The notes: generated from the sequence alone by a model not told the origin. A stretch of 34,663 bases of DNA from Pseudolabrys sp. (GCA_022843325.1 JALHNV010000038.1:1-34663), one strand, 5' to 3'; positions 1 through 7,603 are shown, counted from the stretch's first letter. Translations and numbers: made by a program.

Positions 1-2
1 GT

Positions 3-74
3 GAGTGGCTGCTTGGCGGCGTCACTTACAATTTGATGCATGAGGCGCCAGTGCCGATCCTGATGGCGCACTAG
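3..74 (+). CDS. UspA-family universal stress protein, C-terminal fragment (5' end outside window)
   Basis: The window opens inside a reading frame whose last 23 codons run from position 3 to a TAG at 72-74. The peptide contains LLGGVTYNLMHEAPVPIL, which matches the C-terminal strand-helix-strand of UspA proteins: the nucleotide-binding-type GG/GS-V-T segment, a short helix, then P-V-P-(I/V)-L-(M/V). It ends M-A-H, as many alphaproteobacterial Usp proteins do. Only the end of the Usp fold is visible, so single versus tandem Usp domains cannot be judged. It shows no functional link to the MarR/TRAP module that starts about 500 bases downstream. The identification rests on a short motif. Confidence 0.7.
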   Translation, partial: EWLLGGVTYNLMHEAPVPILMAH

Positions 75-502
75 CCGGCAGATGGCGCGGCGGCTTTGCA
101 AGTGAACCGGCGGCGCAGGTCCCGCCGCATTTCTCGGTCAAACGTCGCGGCTATCGAGCTCACTCCCGGCAGCAACTTGATGCTGCGCCTGTTGCCCGGC
201 ACAGGCAGCGCCAAAAATTTCGCATCGATCGACGCCCGCGGGCCAGCCGGATGGCCGGCCGATCGGCTGCCAAAGCCGCAGCCGACGTTCCCGCTGCCTG
301 CTGTCACTGTGTCCGCGCGGCGATGACGGGTGCGCGATCGGGACCTGGCCTTGCGGCCAACCGCGCAGAGCAACATTGCCGGAATCTCGCTGCGCTGCGA
401 CGTCTTGCCGTCGCCACACCCGCGCAAACCCGGTTCTGATCGCACGGAATGACGCCGAGTTCGGCAGTTTGCCCTCTCAGAAGCCGGACTTTGCCCGGCA
501 AA
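75..502. other. Long spacer with no convincing gene
   Basis: About 430 bases lie between the Usp stop codon and the marR regulatory region. Open frames exist on both strands, for example 71-514 on the minus strand, but they overlap each other, are rich in Arg, Ala, Ser and Pro as expected of GC-rich non-coding frames, and show no recognisable motif or good ribosome-binding site. A plus-strand stretch near 150-215 (peptide IELTPGSNLMLRLLPG) looks somewhat protein-like, but it has no credible start or continuation. It may be a decayed coding fragment or chance. I see no terminator, repeat or RNA gene here. Confidence 0.5.
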
Positions 503-521
503 TAGGCTTGACACATTAGCT

Positions 522-550
522 TTGTGAGTTAGGCTTATGAAGCCTATAAT
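522..550 (+). promoter_or_regulatory. Predicted sigma-70-type promoter of the marR gene
   Basis: A perfect TATAAT at 545-550 is preceded, at a 17-base spacing, by TTGTGA at 522-527, which matches four of six bases of the -35 consensus. Transcription would start near 557 and give a very short leader carrying GGAG (560-563), five bases before the ATG at 569. An inverted repeat covers the spacer and the -10 box, so a bound repressor would occlude polymerase. Confidence 0.6.
530..546. promoter_or_regulatory. Perfect inverted repeat, candidate MarR operator
   Basis: TAGGCTT (530-536) and AAGCCTA (540-546) form perfect 7-base arms around ATG. The palindrome overlaps the spacer and the first bases of the predicted -10 box, the classic position for an autorepressing MarR dimer. 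A further TAGGCTT half-site lies at 503-509. That MarR is the binder is inferred from position. Confidence 0.6.
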
Positions 551-568
551 CCTATCAACGGAGCGACG

Positions 569-1291
569 ATGTCATCTCGGAAACGCAGGCCGGTTGTCGC
601 GGAAGTTGGTTCGGCTCCTCCGCCGGCGCGGTCGGCGCCAGACAAGGTGAGCCCGATCGGGCGTAGCTCTGACGTGCCGCCGACGATCGGTCGCCCCGAA
701 ATGTTGATCGATGGTTCGGATCAGAAATTCCGGGGCCTGATCCACGGCCTGCTGACGTTTTTCGCTCTGCACAGGGCCATTCGTGACAGCTATGCCGCTC
801 ATGTCGGTCTGGGCGGCGTCCAGTACACCATTCTGCAAAGCATTCGGCATCTCGGGTCGGGCGCCGATGTCAATGTTCGCGACGTCGCCGAGCACCTGCG
901 TCTGAGCGGGTCCTTCGTCACTGTCGAAACCAACAAGCTCGAGCAGCTCGGCTTCGTTCAGAAAGCGCAATCGGTCGACGATCGGCGGCGCGTTTCGCTC
1001 AAGGTGACGAAGAAGGGCGCTGCGATGCTGGACGATCTCGCGCCGATGCAGCGCACCGTCAACGATGTTCAGTTCGCCAACATAAGCCGGCAGGAATTTA
1101 TTGCGCTGTCCAAGCTGGTTGACCAGTTGATCGGCAGCAGTCAGGCCGCGCTGACGCTCCTGTACTACCTCAAGGACAGCAAGCAGCAGCACAATCCGGC
1201 CTTCGCAGACGCCGCCGTGAACGAACTCGTCGAGGTCCCGCGACTGAAAAGCAAGCGGAAGACTCGCGCCAGCAAACGCGGCGGCTCGTAG
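569..1291 (+). CDS. MarR-family transcriptional regulator
   Basis: This 240-residue protein has a winged-helix DNA-binding domain at about residues 65-165. The recognition-helix region is around VAEHLRLSGSFVTVETNKLE, and the wing motif DDRRRVSL (138-145) is the hallmark of MarR proteins. Compared with the usual length of about 150 residues, it has a 45-residue basic, proline-rich N-terminal extension and a Lys/Arg-rich tail, both probably disordered. The ATG at 569 is favoured by GGAG five bases upstream; an in-frame ATG at 701 would remove the extension. MarR proteins usually repress catabolic operons and release DNA when they bind a small aromatic or acid ligand. The palindrome on its own promoter and the co-oriented TRAP genes 64 bases downstream suggest it represses itself and module 1. 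Confidence 0.9.
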   Translation: MSSRKRRPVVAEVGSAPPPARSAPDKVSPIGRSSDVPPTIGRPEMLIDGSDQKFRGLIHGLLTFFALHRAIRDSYAAHVGLGGVQYTILQSIRHLGSGADVNVRDVAEHLRLSGSFVTVETNKLEQLGFVQKAQSVDDRRRVSLKVTKKGAAMLDDLAPMQRTVNDVQFANISRQEFIALSKLVDQLIGSSQAALTLLYYLKDSKQQHNPAFADAAVNELVEVPRLKSKRKTRASKRGGS

Positions 1292-1355
1292 CGAGCCTAT
1301 CGGTTACTCGGCTCCATCAATCACCAGTGTGCAAACTGTAAAGGGGATGTTACGC

Positions 1356-2342
1356 ATGTTTACCAGACGGAATCTGCTGCTTTCGACCGCCGCCGGAGCG
1401 GCCTCGCTGGGGCTTCCTGCCGTGGTCCGCGCCGAGGAAGTCGTTCTCAAGACCGTGAGTGCGTGGACGGAAGGCACCGCCTTTTCCCGCGCCTTCGAGC
1501 GCTTCGTCGCGCGGGTCAACGAGACCGGCAAGGGCGTGGTCCGGCTCAACTATCTCGGCGGCGGAAGCAAGGTCATGAGCCCATTCGACATGGGACAGGC
1601 GGTGCGCCGCGGCGTGTTTGACGTGTTGAACACAAACTCGGCCTACTATTCGAACCTCATTCCCGAGATGAACGCCATCAAGCTTGCGCGCGTGCCGATC
1701 GAGCAGGTGCGCAAGAACGGCGGGCACGAATACATCAACAAGATCATTGGCGAGAAGGTAAATGCGCACTGGCTCGGCAACGCCAAGGGCTATGTGCCGT
1801 TCCATGTCTATCTGTCCGGGAAGGCCCGCGAGGTATCCGGGCCGGATTTCGCAAACCTGAAGCTCCGGGTAACGCCGAACTACCGCCCGCTGTTTTCAGC
1901 GCTCGGCGCGACCCTCATGCAGACGCAGCCGTCGGAGATCTACACGGCGATGGATCGCGGTGTGGTGGACGGCTACGGCTGGCCGATCCAGGGCATCGAC
2001 GAACTGGGTCTCGTGCCGGTGACCAAGGTGCGTATCGATCCCGGGTTCTTCGTCGCCCCGAACGAGACGCTGATCAATCTCGACACCTGGAAGAAACTTG
2101 GCGCGCCGCAACGTAAGGTGCTGGAGGATGCGGCGCTGTGGACGGAGTCATGGCTCGAGTCCTACGAGGCCGAAGAAACCGAGAAGGCCAAGAAGATGCA
2201 GCAGGATGCCGGCATCAAGGTGGTCACCTTCTCGGCGGCGGATTCAAAGAAGTACCTGGACACGGCCTATGACGCCGGCTGGAAGGAGCTGTTGCAGATT
2301 TCGCCGCAGCATGGCGCGCGACTGCGCGAGTTCCTGTCCTGA
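1356..2342 (+). CDS. dctP: TRAP transporter solute-binding protein, DctP family
   Basis: This 328-residue periplasmic binding protein belongs to a tripartite ATP-independent transporter. The N-terminus has a twin-arginine-type signal (T3-R4-R5-N-L-L-L, hydrophobic core, predicted cleavage after VRA near residue 26), so it may be exported folded by Tat. Arg171 in LKLRVTP corresponds to the conserved DctP arginine that salt-bridges a ligand carboxylate, so an organic acid is the likely ligand. The family pattern continues in the segment ending in DRGVVDGYGWPIQG. The ATG at 1356 is preferred because AAGGGG at 1341-1346 sits nine bases upstream; the in-frame ATG at 1347 directly abuts that motif. 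It lies downstream of marR and upstream of the membrane subunits. The exact ligand is unknown. Confidence 0.93.
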   Translation: MFTRRNLLLSTAAGAASLGLPAVVRAEEVVLKTVSAWTEGTAFSRAFERFVARVNETGKGVVRLNYLGGGSKVMSPFDMGQAVRRGVFDVLNTNSAYYSNLIPEMNAIKLARVPIEQVRKNGGHEYINKIIGEKVNAHWLGNAKGYVPFHVYLSGKAREVSGPDFANLKLRVTPNYRPLFSALGATLMQTQPSEIYTAMDRGVVDGYGWPIQGIDELGLVPVTKVRIDPGFFVAPNETLINLDTWKKLGAPQRKVLEDAALWTESWLESYEAEETEKAKKMQQDAGIKVVTFSAADSKKYLDTAYDAGWKELLQISPQHGARLREFLS

Positions 2343-2363
2343 CGACGGCATACATATGCTCTG

Positions 2364-2394
2364 GCGAGCACGTCGGCCAAGCCGACGTGCTCGC
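2364..2394 (+). other. Strong intergenic hairpin between dctP and dctQ
   Basis: Arms 2364-2377 and 2381-2394 are perfect 14-base reverse complements separated by a CAA loop. No T-run follows; the next bases are GCCTGAGG and an A-rich stretch leading to dctQ. It is therefore more likely an mRNA-stabilising or partially attenuating structure than a full terminator. In transporter operons such hairpins after the binding-protein gene commonly keep binding protein in excess over membrane subunits. Confidence 0.75.
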
Positions 2395-2409
2395 GCCTGA
2401 GGAAAAAAT

Positions 2410-2934
2410 ATGAGCGGATCAAAACGATTTGCGTCGGTGATGGACGTCATCACCGGATTTCTGTGCACCTTGTTTGGCCTCACCCTGGGCCTGATCATTC
2501 TGCTCCTTTGCGCCGACATCGTGTTGCGCAATGTCGGCATCACGTCGCTGCCGTGGGTCATCGAGCTGACTGAATACGCGCTTTACGGCGGGACGTTTCT
2601 GGCCGCGCCCTATGTGCTGCGCATCGGCGGTCACGTGCGAGTCGAAATTCTATTCGAGGTGCTGTCGCGAGAATCCGCGCGGCTCCTCGATAGGATCACG
2701 GATGTCTGCGGTCTCGGCGTGTCTTTGGTGATGACATATTACGGCACGGCGGTCGTGCTGGATTCGTACCGTTCCGGCATGATCCAGTTCAAGAGCATGA
2801 TACTTCCGGAATGGCCGCTGCTTCTGCCCATTCCGGTGGGATGTGCGCTTCTCTGCATCGAGTTCGTGATGCGCCTGTCGGGCGTTCGCGCCGCGCCTGA
2901 GACCGAGCCGGCTCCCAAGCAGTTCAGCATCTGA
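2410..2934 (+). CDS. dctQ: TRAP transporter small permease, DctQ family
   Basis: This 174-residue membrane protein has four predicted transmembrane segments, at about 15-38, 48-68, 92-112 and 133-153. The family pattern of an early R-N-V-G after the first helix, then W-x-x-E-x-x-x-Y, and a G-H-V-R-V-E motif (near residue 77) is present. It pairs with DctM and DctP to import carboxylates using a sodium gradient. AGGA at 2400-2403 precedes the ATG by six bases. The gene follows the intergenic hairpin and ends two bases before the earliest possible dctM start, so these two are translationally linked. Confidence 0.92.
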   Translation: MSGSKRFASVMDVITGFLCTLFGLTLGLIILLLCADIVLRNVGITSLPWVIELTEYALYGGTFLAAPYVLRIGGHVRVEILFEVLSRESARLLDRITDVCGLGVSLVMTYYGTAVVLDSYRSGMIQFKSMILPEWPLLLPIPVGCALLCIEFVMRLSGVRAAPETEPAPKQFSI

Positions 2935-2945
2935 CGGTGGCATCG

Positions 2946-4274
2946 ATGGAATGGTACACGACGCTGATTCTGATGATGGGCTTTATCTGCGGCCTGATGA
3001 CGTTCGGGCTGCCGATCGCATTTGCGTTCTTTCTGACCAATACTCTTGGCGCGTACTATTTCATGGGCGGCGGGGTCGGTATCGAAACCGTCGTGCGCGG
3101 CTCGATGTCGTCGATCGCCAATTTTTCGCTGGCGCCTATCGTGCTGTTCTTGCTGATTGGCGAGATCTTGTTGCGCAGCGGTCTGGCATTCCGGTCGGTG
3201 GACGCAATCGATCAGGCCATTCGGCGTGTGCCGGGGCGGCTGTCGGTGGTCGCGGTGGTCGGCGGCACCGTGTTCTCGGCGCTTTCGGGCTCCACCATTG
3301 CGACGACGGCAATGCTCGGGCAGTCCCTGGTGCCGAACATGCTGCGACGCGGTTATCACCCGACGATGGCAACGGGGCCGGTGATGGCGATCGGCGGCGT
3401 CGACATGCTGATCCCACCGTCAAATCTCACGGTGGTGTTCGCCACGATCGTCAGCAGCGTCAGTGTTGTGAAGATCTCAGTTGCGGCGCTGCTCATTGCC
3501 GGCATCCTTCCGGGTCTGATCATGGCGGCCGGCTTCATCGCCTACATTGTCATTCGCTGCTGGCTTAATCCGAAGCTGGCGCCGGTGGCGACCGACGATC
3601 ATCCGCCCGCCCGCGGCCGCTGGCTTCCCTTGCTCACCGATGTCGCGCCGCTGATCGCAATCTTCGTTGCCATGATGGGGAGCATGTTTGCCGGCTGGGC
3701 ATCGCCGACGGATTCGGCGGCCATCGGCGCCATCGCCACCCTTCTGCTGGCGGCGGCTTTCCGGTGCTTGAGCGTTTCGATGATTCTTGAATCGCTGAAG
3801 GCGACCGCGGTGGTTACGACGATGCTTTTCTTCATCATCGCCGGCTCCACCACCTTTGCCCAGATCCTGGCGATCTCCGGTGCGACCGATGGCGCGCTGG
3901 CGGCGCTGACCAAGCTCGATCTCGGGCCGATGACCGCTGTGCTGGCCATGATTGGCGTCATCCTCATTCTCGGCTGCTTCATGGAGCAGATCGCGATGAT
4001 GCTGTTGACGTTGCCGTTCTTCGTCCCGCTCGCGAACGCGCTCAATATCGACATGCTCTGGCTCGGCCTGATCCTGCTCATTTCCTTGCAGGTGGGGCTG
4101 ATGACGCCGCCTTTCGGCATGCTGCTGTTCGTGATGCGCGGCGTGGCCCCCCGAGAGATCACGACCCGGCAGATATGGGCCTCGATTGTGCCCTTTGTGC
4201 TGATCGTGTTCGCGGTGCTTGCCCTCATCCTGATGGTGCCCTGGGTCGCCACCGGCATTAGCGCGCGCATGTGA
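2946..4274 (+). CDS. dctM: TRAP transporter large permease, DctM family
   Basis: This 442-residue polytopic membrane protein has about a dozen hydrophobic segments and DctM motifs: FSALSGSTIATTAMLG near residue 115, GGVDMLIPPSN near 150, and a late LGCFMEQIAMMLLTLPFFVPL followed by GLMTPPFGMLLFVM. It forms the transport channel of the TRAP system. The in-frame GTG at 2937 is possible, but the ATG at 2946 has GGTGG (2936-2940) five bases upstream, so it is preferred. The gene completes dctPQM. The following 83 bases hold the ridA promoter and operator region. Confidence 0.92.
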   Translation: MEWYTTLILMMGFICGLMTFGLPIAFAFFLTNTLGAYYFMGGGVGIETVVRGSMSSIANFSLAPIVLFLLIGEILLRSGLAFRSVDAIDQAIRRVPGRLSVVAVVGGTVFSALSGSTIATTAMLGQSLVPNMLRRGYHPTMATGPVMAIGGVDMLIPPSNLTVVFATIVSSVSVVKISVAALLIAGILPGLIMAAGFIAYIVIRCWLNPKLAPVATDDHPPARGRWLPLLTDVAPLIAIFVAMMGSMFAGWASPTDSAAIGAIATLLLAAAFRCLSVSMILESLKATAVVTTMLFFIIAGSTTFAQILAISGATDGALAALTKLDLGPMTAVLAMIGVILILGCFMEQIAMMLLTLPFFVPLANALNIDMLWLGLILLISLQVGLMTPPFGMLLFVMRGVAPREITTRQIWASIVPFVLIVFAVLALILMVPWVATGISARM

Positions 4275-4302
4275 CTCCGGCCGTGCGTCCGCACGCGCGG
4301 AA

Positions 4303-4337
4303 TTGCATTTGAAAAATAGCTATGTTACAAAGCCAAT
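4303..4337 (+). promoter_or_regulatory. Candidate promoter and operator upstream of the RidA-family gene
   Basis: A 23-base imperfect palindrome (4315-4337, centre 4326) has core arms GCTATGT and ACAAAGC. Read on the minus strand it contains ATTGGCTTTGTAA, which matches ATTAGCTTTGTGA in the marR promoter (515-527) at 11 of 13 positions. A weak promoter, TTGCAT (4303-4308) with TACAAA (4326-4331) at 17-base spacing, would be covered by this palindrome. Together these suggest a second transcript start in module 1 under the same regulator as marR. The promoter call is weak and the palindrome is clearer. Confidence 0.45.
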
Positions 4338-4357
4338 AGAAAGACGAAGGGTAGACA

Positions 4358-4762
4358 ATGACAAAGATTACGCGCGGCAATCCGCCCAACCTGGCGAACG
4401 TTCGTTCGAGCATCTATCATCACTTCATTCGCATCGATAATCCGAAGTCGCTCATTTTCCTGTCGGGGCAGCTGTCGCGCGATTCCAACGGCAAGCTGGT
4501 CGGCCCCGGCGATATGGCCGAGCAGACGCGGCAGGCGATCCGCAACATGAAGACCGTGATGGAGGCCGCCGGCGGCACGCTCGAGGATATCGTGTCAATT
4601 GTCGTCTACACGACCGACATCCGGCAGTTCAAAGAAATCGTCGCCGCGCGCGTCGAGTTTTTCAAGGACAAGCTTCCGACCAGCACCATCGTCGAAGTCA
4701 ACCATTTGGCGGACCCGGGACTCCTGATCGAGTTCCAGGCGACGGCTGTGCTGTCGGAGTAG
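4358..4762 (+). CDS. RidA/YjgF/YER057c/UK114-family protein lacking the deaminase arginine
   Basis: This 134-residue cytosolic protein is of typical Rid length, with the chorismate-mutase-like alpha/beta fold pattern: the LIFLSGQLS strand, the EQTRQAIRNMKTVMEAAGGTLEDIVSIVVY-type helix-strand segment, and a C-terminal IEFQATAV with conserved Glu125. In RidA proper the sequence P-A-R-S-x-V-E-V carries the arginine that grips the carboxylate of 2-aminoacrylate. Here the equivalent stretch is P107-T-S-T-I-V-E-V, with Ser109 at the arginine position. It therefore resembles the Rid subgroups without demonstrated imine deaminase activity. AAGGG at 4346-4350 supports the start. Placed before an enamidase-like hydrolase and a monooxygenase, it may act on an enamine, imine or lactam-type intermediate, as RutC does in the uracil Rut pathway. 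That role is inference. Confidence 0.9.
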   Translation: MTKITRGNPPNLANVRSSIYHHFIRIDNPKSLIFLSGQLSRDSNGKLVGPGDMAEQTRQAIRNMKTVMEAAGGTLEDIVSIVVYTTDIRQFKEIVAARVEFFKDKLPTSTIVEVNHLADPGLLIEFQATAVLSE

Positions 4763-4813
4763 CAGAGGGCGCTTCTCCCTTTCGCGCCGGCGTAATCAAC
4801 CGCGGTGGATGGC

Positions 4814-6016
4814 ATGAAAACGGCAATCATCAATATCGGAACGATCGTTTCAGGCGATTGGCGCGCGCCCTTCGTGCCCGGCGATGCCATCCTGATGAGC
4901 GGCGGCCTCCTGGAGAAGGTGGGCTCGGTCGACAAGGCCGACCTCGAGGCCTGCGATCTCGTGATCGATGCCAAGGGTGTCACGGCGGTGCCGGGATTCA
5001 TCGATTCACACGTGCATATCGCATTTGGCGATTATTCCCCGCGGCTCACGGCGGTCGGGTTTCTCAAGGACTACATGTTCGGCGGAACCACCACAGCCAT
5101 CTCGGCCTGTGAGGTGCATGTGCCGGGACGTCCGAGCGATGTCGAGGGCGTCAAGGCGTTGGCCGTCGCCGCGAAGAAGTGCTGGGACAACGAACGTCCC
5201 GGCGGAATGCGCGTGCATGCAGGCAACGTCATCCTTGAGCCCGGACTCACCGACGCGGATTTCCAAGAGCTTGCCGCCAAGGGGATCTGGCTCGCCAAGG
5301 CGGGCTTCGGCAGCGTGACGTCGCCGTTCGACTACGTGCCGCTGATCGCGGCGGCCAAGCGGGCCGGCATGATCACCAACGTACACACCGGCGGCGCATC
5401 GTTGTCTCTGGCAAATTCGATCTACGGCAAGCACCTTGTCGCGATGCAGGCGGATGTGGCGTTTCACGTCAATGGCGGGCCGATCGCAATGCCCGATGAG
5501 GACTTCGAGCTCGTCCTGAAAGAAACGAAATCAGCGCTTCAAATCGTGCAGGCCGGCAATATCCGCACCGCGCTGAAGACGCTCAATATGGTCGTGACGA
5601 ACGACTGCTTTGACCGGTTTCTCATCGGCACCGATACGCCGACCGGAATCGGTGTAATGCCCGAAGGCATGATCAAGTCGATTACCGAGATGTCCTGTCT
5701 GTCGGACCACCCGGCGGAATGGATGATCGCGGCGGCGACGGGCAACGTGGCCGAGGTGTATCGGCTCAACTCGGGCTTCTTGCGGCCCGGTCGCGATGCC
5801 GACCTTCTTTTGATCGATGCCGCGTTTGGTGCGCCGAACAAGACCGCGCTGGCAAGTATCAAGGCCGGGGATGTCACAGCGGGCGTTGCCTGCTTCACCG
5901 CCGGAATTCCGCGCTACATCGGGCGGAGCCGGTGCACGCCGCCGCCGATGCGTATTCCCGAGGTCGTCAAGAATCTGCGACCCCAGACCTTTGATCCGCC
6001 CGCGCTCCTGAACTAG
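4814..6016 (+). CDS. Amidohydrolase resembling enamidase (nicotinate-type cyclic enamide hydrolase)
   Basis: This 400-residue metal-dependent amidohydrolase has a TIM barrel flanked by a beta-sandwich made from both termini. The start (MKTAIINIGTIVSGD), the segment CEVHVPGRPSD and the motifs HTGG and HVNGGP follow, as far as I recall it, the enamidase of Eubacterium barkeri nicotinate fermentation. That enzyme opens 1,4,5,6-tetrahydro-6-oxonicotinate to 2-formylglutarate and ammonia. Visible metal ligands are His66 and His68, Lys162, His191, His218 and Asp274, a complete binuclear set. Lys162 would be a carboxylated bridging lysine, where I recall enamidase using a glutamate. ATG 4814 is preferred over GTG 4805 by comparison with the family. 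The gene lies 51 bases after the RidA gene and 42 before the monooxygenase. Substrate is probably a cyclic enamide or related lactam; other imidase or dihydropyrimidinase-like activities are possible. Confidence 0.85.
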   Translation: MKTAIINIGTIVSGDWRAPFVPGDAILMSGGLLEKVGSVDKADLEACDLVIDAKGVTAVPGFIDSHVHIAFGDYSPRLTAVGFLKDYMFGGTTTAISACEVHVPGRPSDVEGVKALAVAAKKCWDNERPGGMRVHAGNVILEPGLTDADFQELAAKGIWLAKAGFGSVTSPFDYVPLIAAAKRAGMITNVHTGGASLSLANSIYGKHLVAMQADVAFHVNGGPIAMPDEDFELVLKETKSALQIVQAGNIRTALKTLNMVVTNDCFDRFLIGTDTPTGIGVMPEGMIKSITEMSCLSDHPAEWMIAAATGNVAEVYRLNSGFLRPGRDADLLLIDAAFGAPNKTALASIKAGDVTAGVACFTAGIPRYIGRSRCTPPPMRIPEVVKNLRPQTFDPPALLN

Positions 6017-6058
6017 CCGCGCGAAGTCATCAACGAGCACTACCGTAAAGAGGCCGAC

Positions 6059-7603
6059 ATGCGAACGGGATCCGAATATCTTGATATGCTCCGCACCAGC
6101 CCGCGCGAGCTTTACATCGGCGGGGAGCGGGTGACGGACGTCACGACGCATCCGGCGTTTGCCAATGTGTCCCGTACGGTCGCCAAGCTCTACGACGTCG
6201 CGGCGGATCCGGCGAACCAGGACGAACTGACGTTCGAGGACCCGAAGACGGGGCGCCGCTATAACAACATGTGGCTGCGGCCGCGCAACCGGGCGGACCT
6301 CGATGCGCGCAACCGTCTCCACACCGCCTGGGCGCAGGTGTCATGGGGCCTCTTCGGGCGGTCGCCCGACCACGTCGCCGGTTGGATTTCCGGCATGGCC
6401 TGTAATCCGGAAAGCTTCGACAAGTACCAAGAGGGGCGCGCGGAGGCGCTGCTGAAGTACTATGAATACGCGCGCGAGCGCGACCTCTTCGTTGCCTACG
6501 CCATTGTGCCGCCCGCGGGCGTCAAGAGCGTCGACGCGGTGGTTCCGAAAGCGCAGGTGTCGGCCCCGAGCGCGAAGTGGGGTACCGCGGCGGGTTTGCA
6601 GGTCGTGGGCGAGCGCGAGGACGGCATCATTGTCAACGGCTTTAAGATCCTCGCCACCGGCGCGGCCTTGGCCGACGAGATCCTGTTCGGCAACTTCCAG
6701 TCGCTCGCCGAAGGCCAGGAAAAATTTGCGGCAACGTTTGCGATCCCGGTCAGCGCTCCCGGCCTGAAGATGTGGTCGCGGCGGCCGTTTGCGGAGGCCG
6801 CTTCCAGCGAACTGGACGATCCGCTGGCCTTCCGCTTCGACGAGAGCGACGTGGTCGTCTATTGCGACAACGTCCTCGTGCCATGGGACCGCGTGCTCAC
6901 CTACAACCGCGTCGACATGGCGCGCGCCGCCTTCAGCGACACGCCAGCCCATACGCTCGGCAACGTCCAGGCCCATATCCGTCTGCTGTCCAAGATGCGG
7001 TTGATCCTCGGCGTTATCAAGAAGGTCGCTGAAGTCAACGCCATCATCGCCCTGCAGCCGGTGCGGGATACGCTGTCGCACCTGGCGACCCAGGTGGCGA
7101 TGTTGGAAGGCCTGATCGAGGCCGAGAATGCGCGGCCGGAATCGTGGCCGAATGGTTACGTCGCGCAGGACCGCCAGGCCATGTATGCGACCATGGCGTG
7201 GACGACGACCAACTATTATCAGTTCATCAATTCCGTTCGCGAGCTGCTCGGAAGCCACCCGTTCCAGCAGCCTGCCGACGTCAGCGTCTTCGATAACCCG
7301 GTGACGGCCGACCTGTATTCCCGTTTCGTGATGGCCGAGCCGGAGCAGGCTGTCGACCGCTACAAGCTCATGCGTCTCACCTGGGATCTGGTCGGCAGCG
7401 AATTCGCCAGCCGCCATGCGCAGTACGAGATGTTTTATAACGGCGCCCAGCACGTCAACCGGACCCGGGTCTGGCACTTCTTCCGGTGGGACGTGGTGGA
7501 CCGCGAGGCCGAACGCGCTCTCAACAGCCTCGGCGGTTTCCGTGAACTCGTCACCGATCGCCAGGCGCGGTCGCCGCACAATTCAGCGGTCGCAGCCGAA
7601 TAA
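6059..7603 (+). CDS. HpaB-family FADH2-dependent monooxygenase (4-hydroxyphenylacetate 3-hydroxylase type)
   Basis: This 514-residue protein matches the oxygenase component of two-component flavin monooxygenases in length and acyl-CoA-dehydrogenase-like layout. The N-terminal RTGSEYLDMLR and NNMWLRPR segments are typical of the family. A middle beta domain follows (about 160-290; KWGTAAGLQV, INGFKILATGAALADEILFG-like pattern, VLVPWDRVL), then a C-terminal helical bundle ending in the N-R-T-R-V-W and F-R-W-D segments. Such enzymes use free FADH2 and oxygen to hydroxylate phenols or hydroxylated heteroaromatics, and they need a separate reductase, here most likely the fusion protein at 8619. 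AAAGAGG (6047-6053) precedes the ATG. The ring substrate cannot be read from sequence. In this context a hydroxylated N-heteroaromatic acid is a reasonable guess. Confidence 0.9.
   Translation: MRTGSEYLDMLRTSPRELYIGGERVTDVTTHPAFANVSRTVAKLYDVAADPANQDELTFEDPKTGRRYNNMWLRPRNRADLDARNRLHTAWAQVSWGLFGRSPDHVAGWISGMACNPESFDKYQEGRAEALLKYYEYARERDLFVAYAIVPPAGVKSVDAVVPKAQVSAPSAKWGTAAGLQVVGEREDGIIVNGFKILATGAALADEILFGNFQSLAEGQEKFAATFAIPVSAPGLKMWSRRPFAEAASSELDDPLAFRFDESDVVVYCDNVLVPWDRVLTYNRVDMARAAFSDTPAHTLGNVQAHIRLLSKMRLILGVIKKVAEVNAIIALQPVRDTLSHLATQVAMLEGLIEAENARPESWPNGYVAQDRQAMYATMAWTTTNYYQFINSVRELLGSHPFQQPADVSVFDNPVTADLYSRFVMAEPEQAVDRYKLMRLTWDLVGSEFASRHAQYEMFYNGAQHVNRTRVWHFFRWDVVDREAERALNSLGGFRELVTDRQARSPHNSAVAAE

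Noticed and set aside
508-513. TTGACA as the -35 box of marR
   Set aside because: It is a perfect hexamer, but no acceptable -10 lies 16-18 bases downstream. The TATAAT at 545 pairs properly with TTGTGA at 522 instead.
71-514. Minus-strand open frame of 147 codons upstream of marR
   Set aside because: It overlaps several competing frames, has Arg/Ser/Ala-rich low-information sequence, no ribosome-binding site and no recognisable motif, and its 5' end runs into the marR regulatory region.
4283-4294. Terminator after dctM (CGTGC/GCACG hairpin)
   Set aside because: The stem is about five pairs with no T-run, too weak to call, and it sits next to the ridA promoter region.
5531-6322. Long minus-strand frames inside the amidohydrolase, oxygenase and hyu genes (for example 5531-6322, 6341-7579, 11159-12991, 13687-15387)
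   Set aside because: They are antisense shadows of clear genes in GC-rich DNA, Arg/His-rich and without domains.
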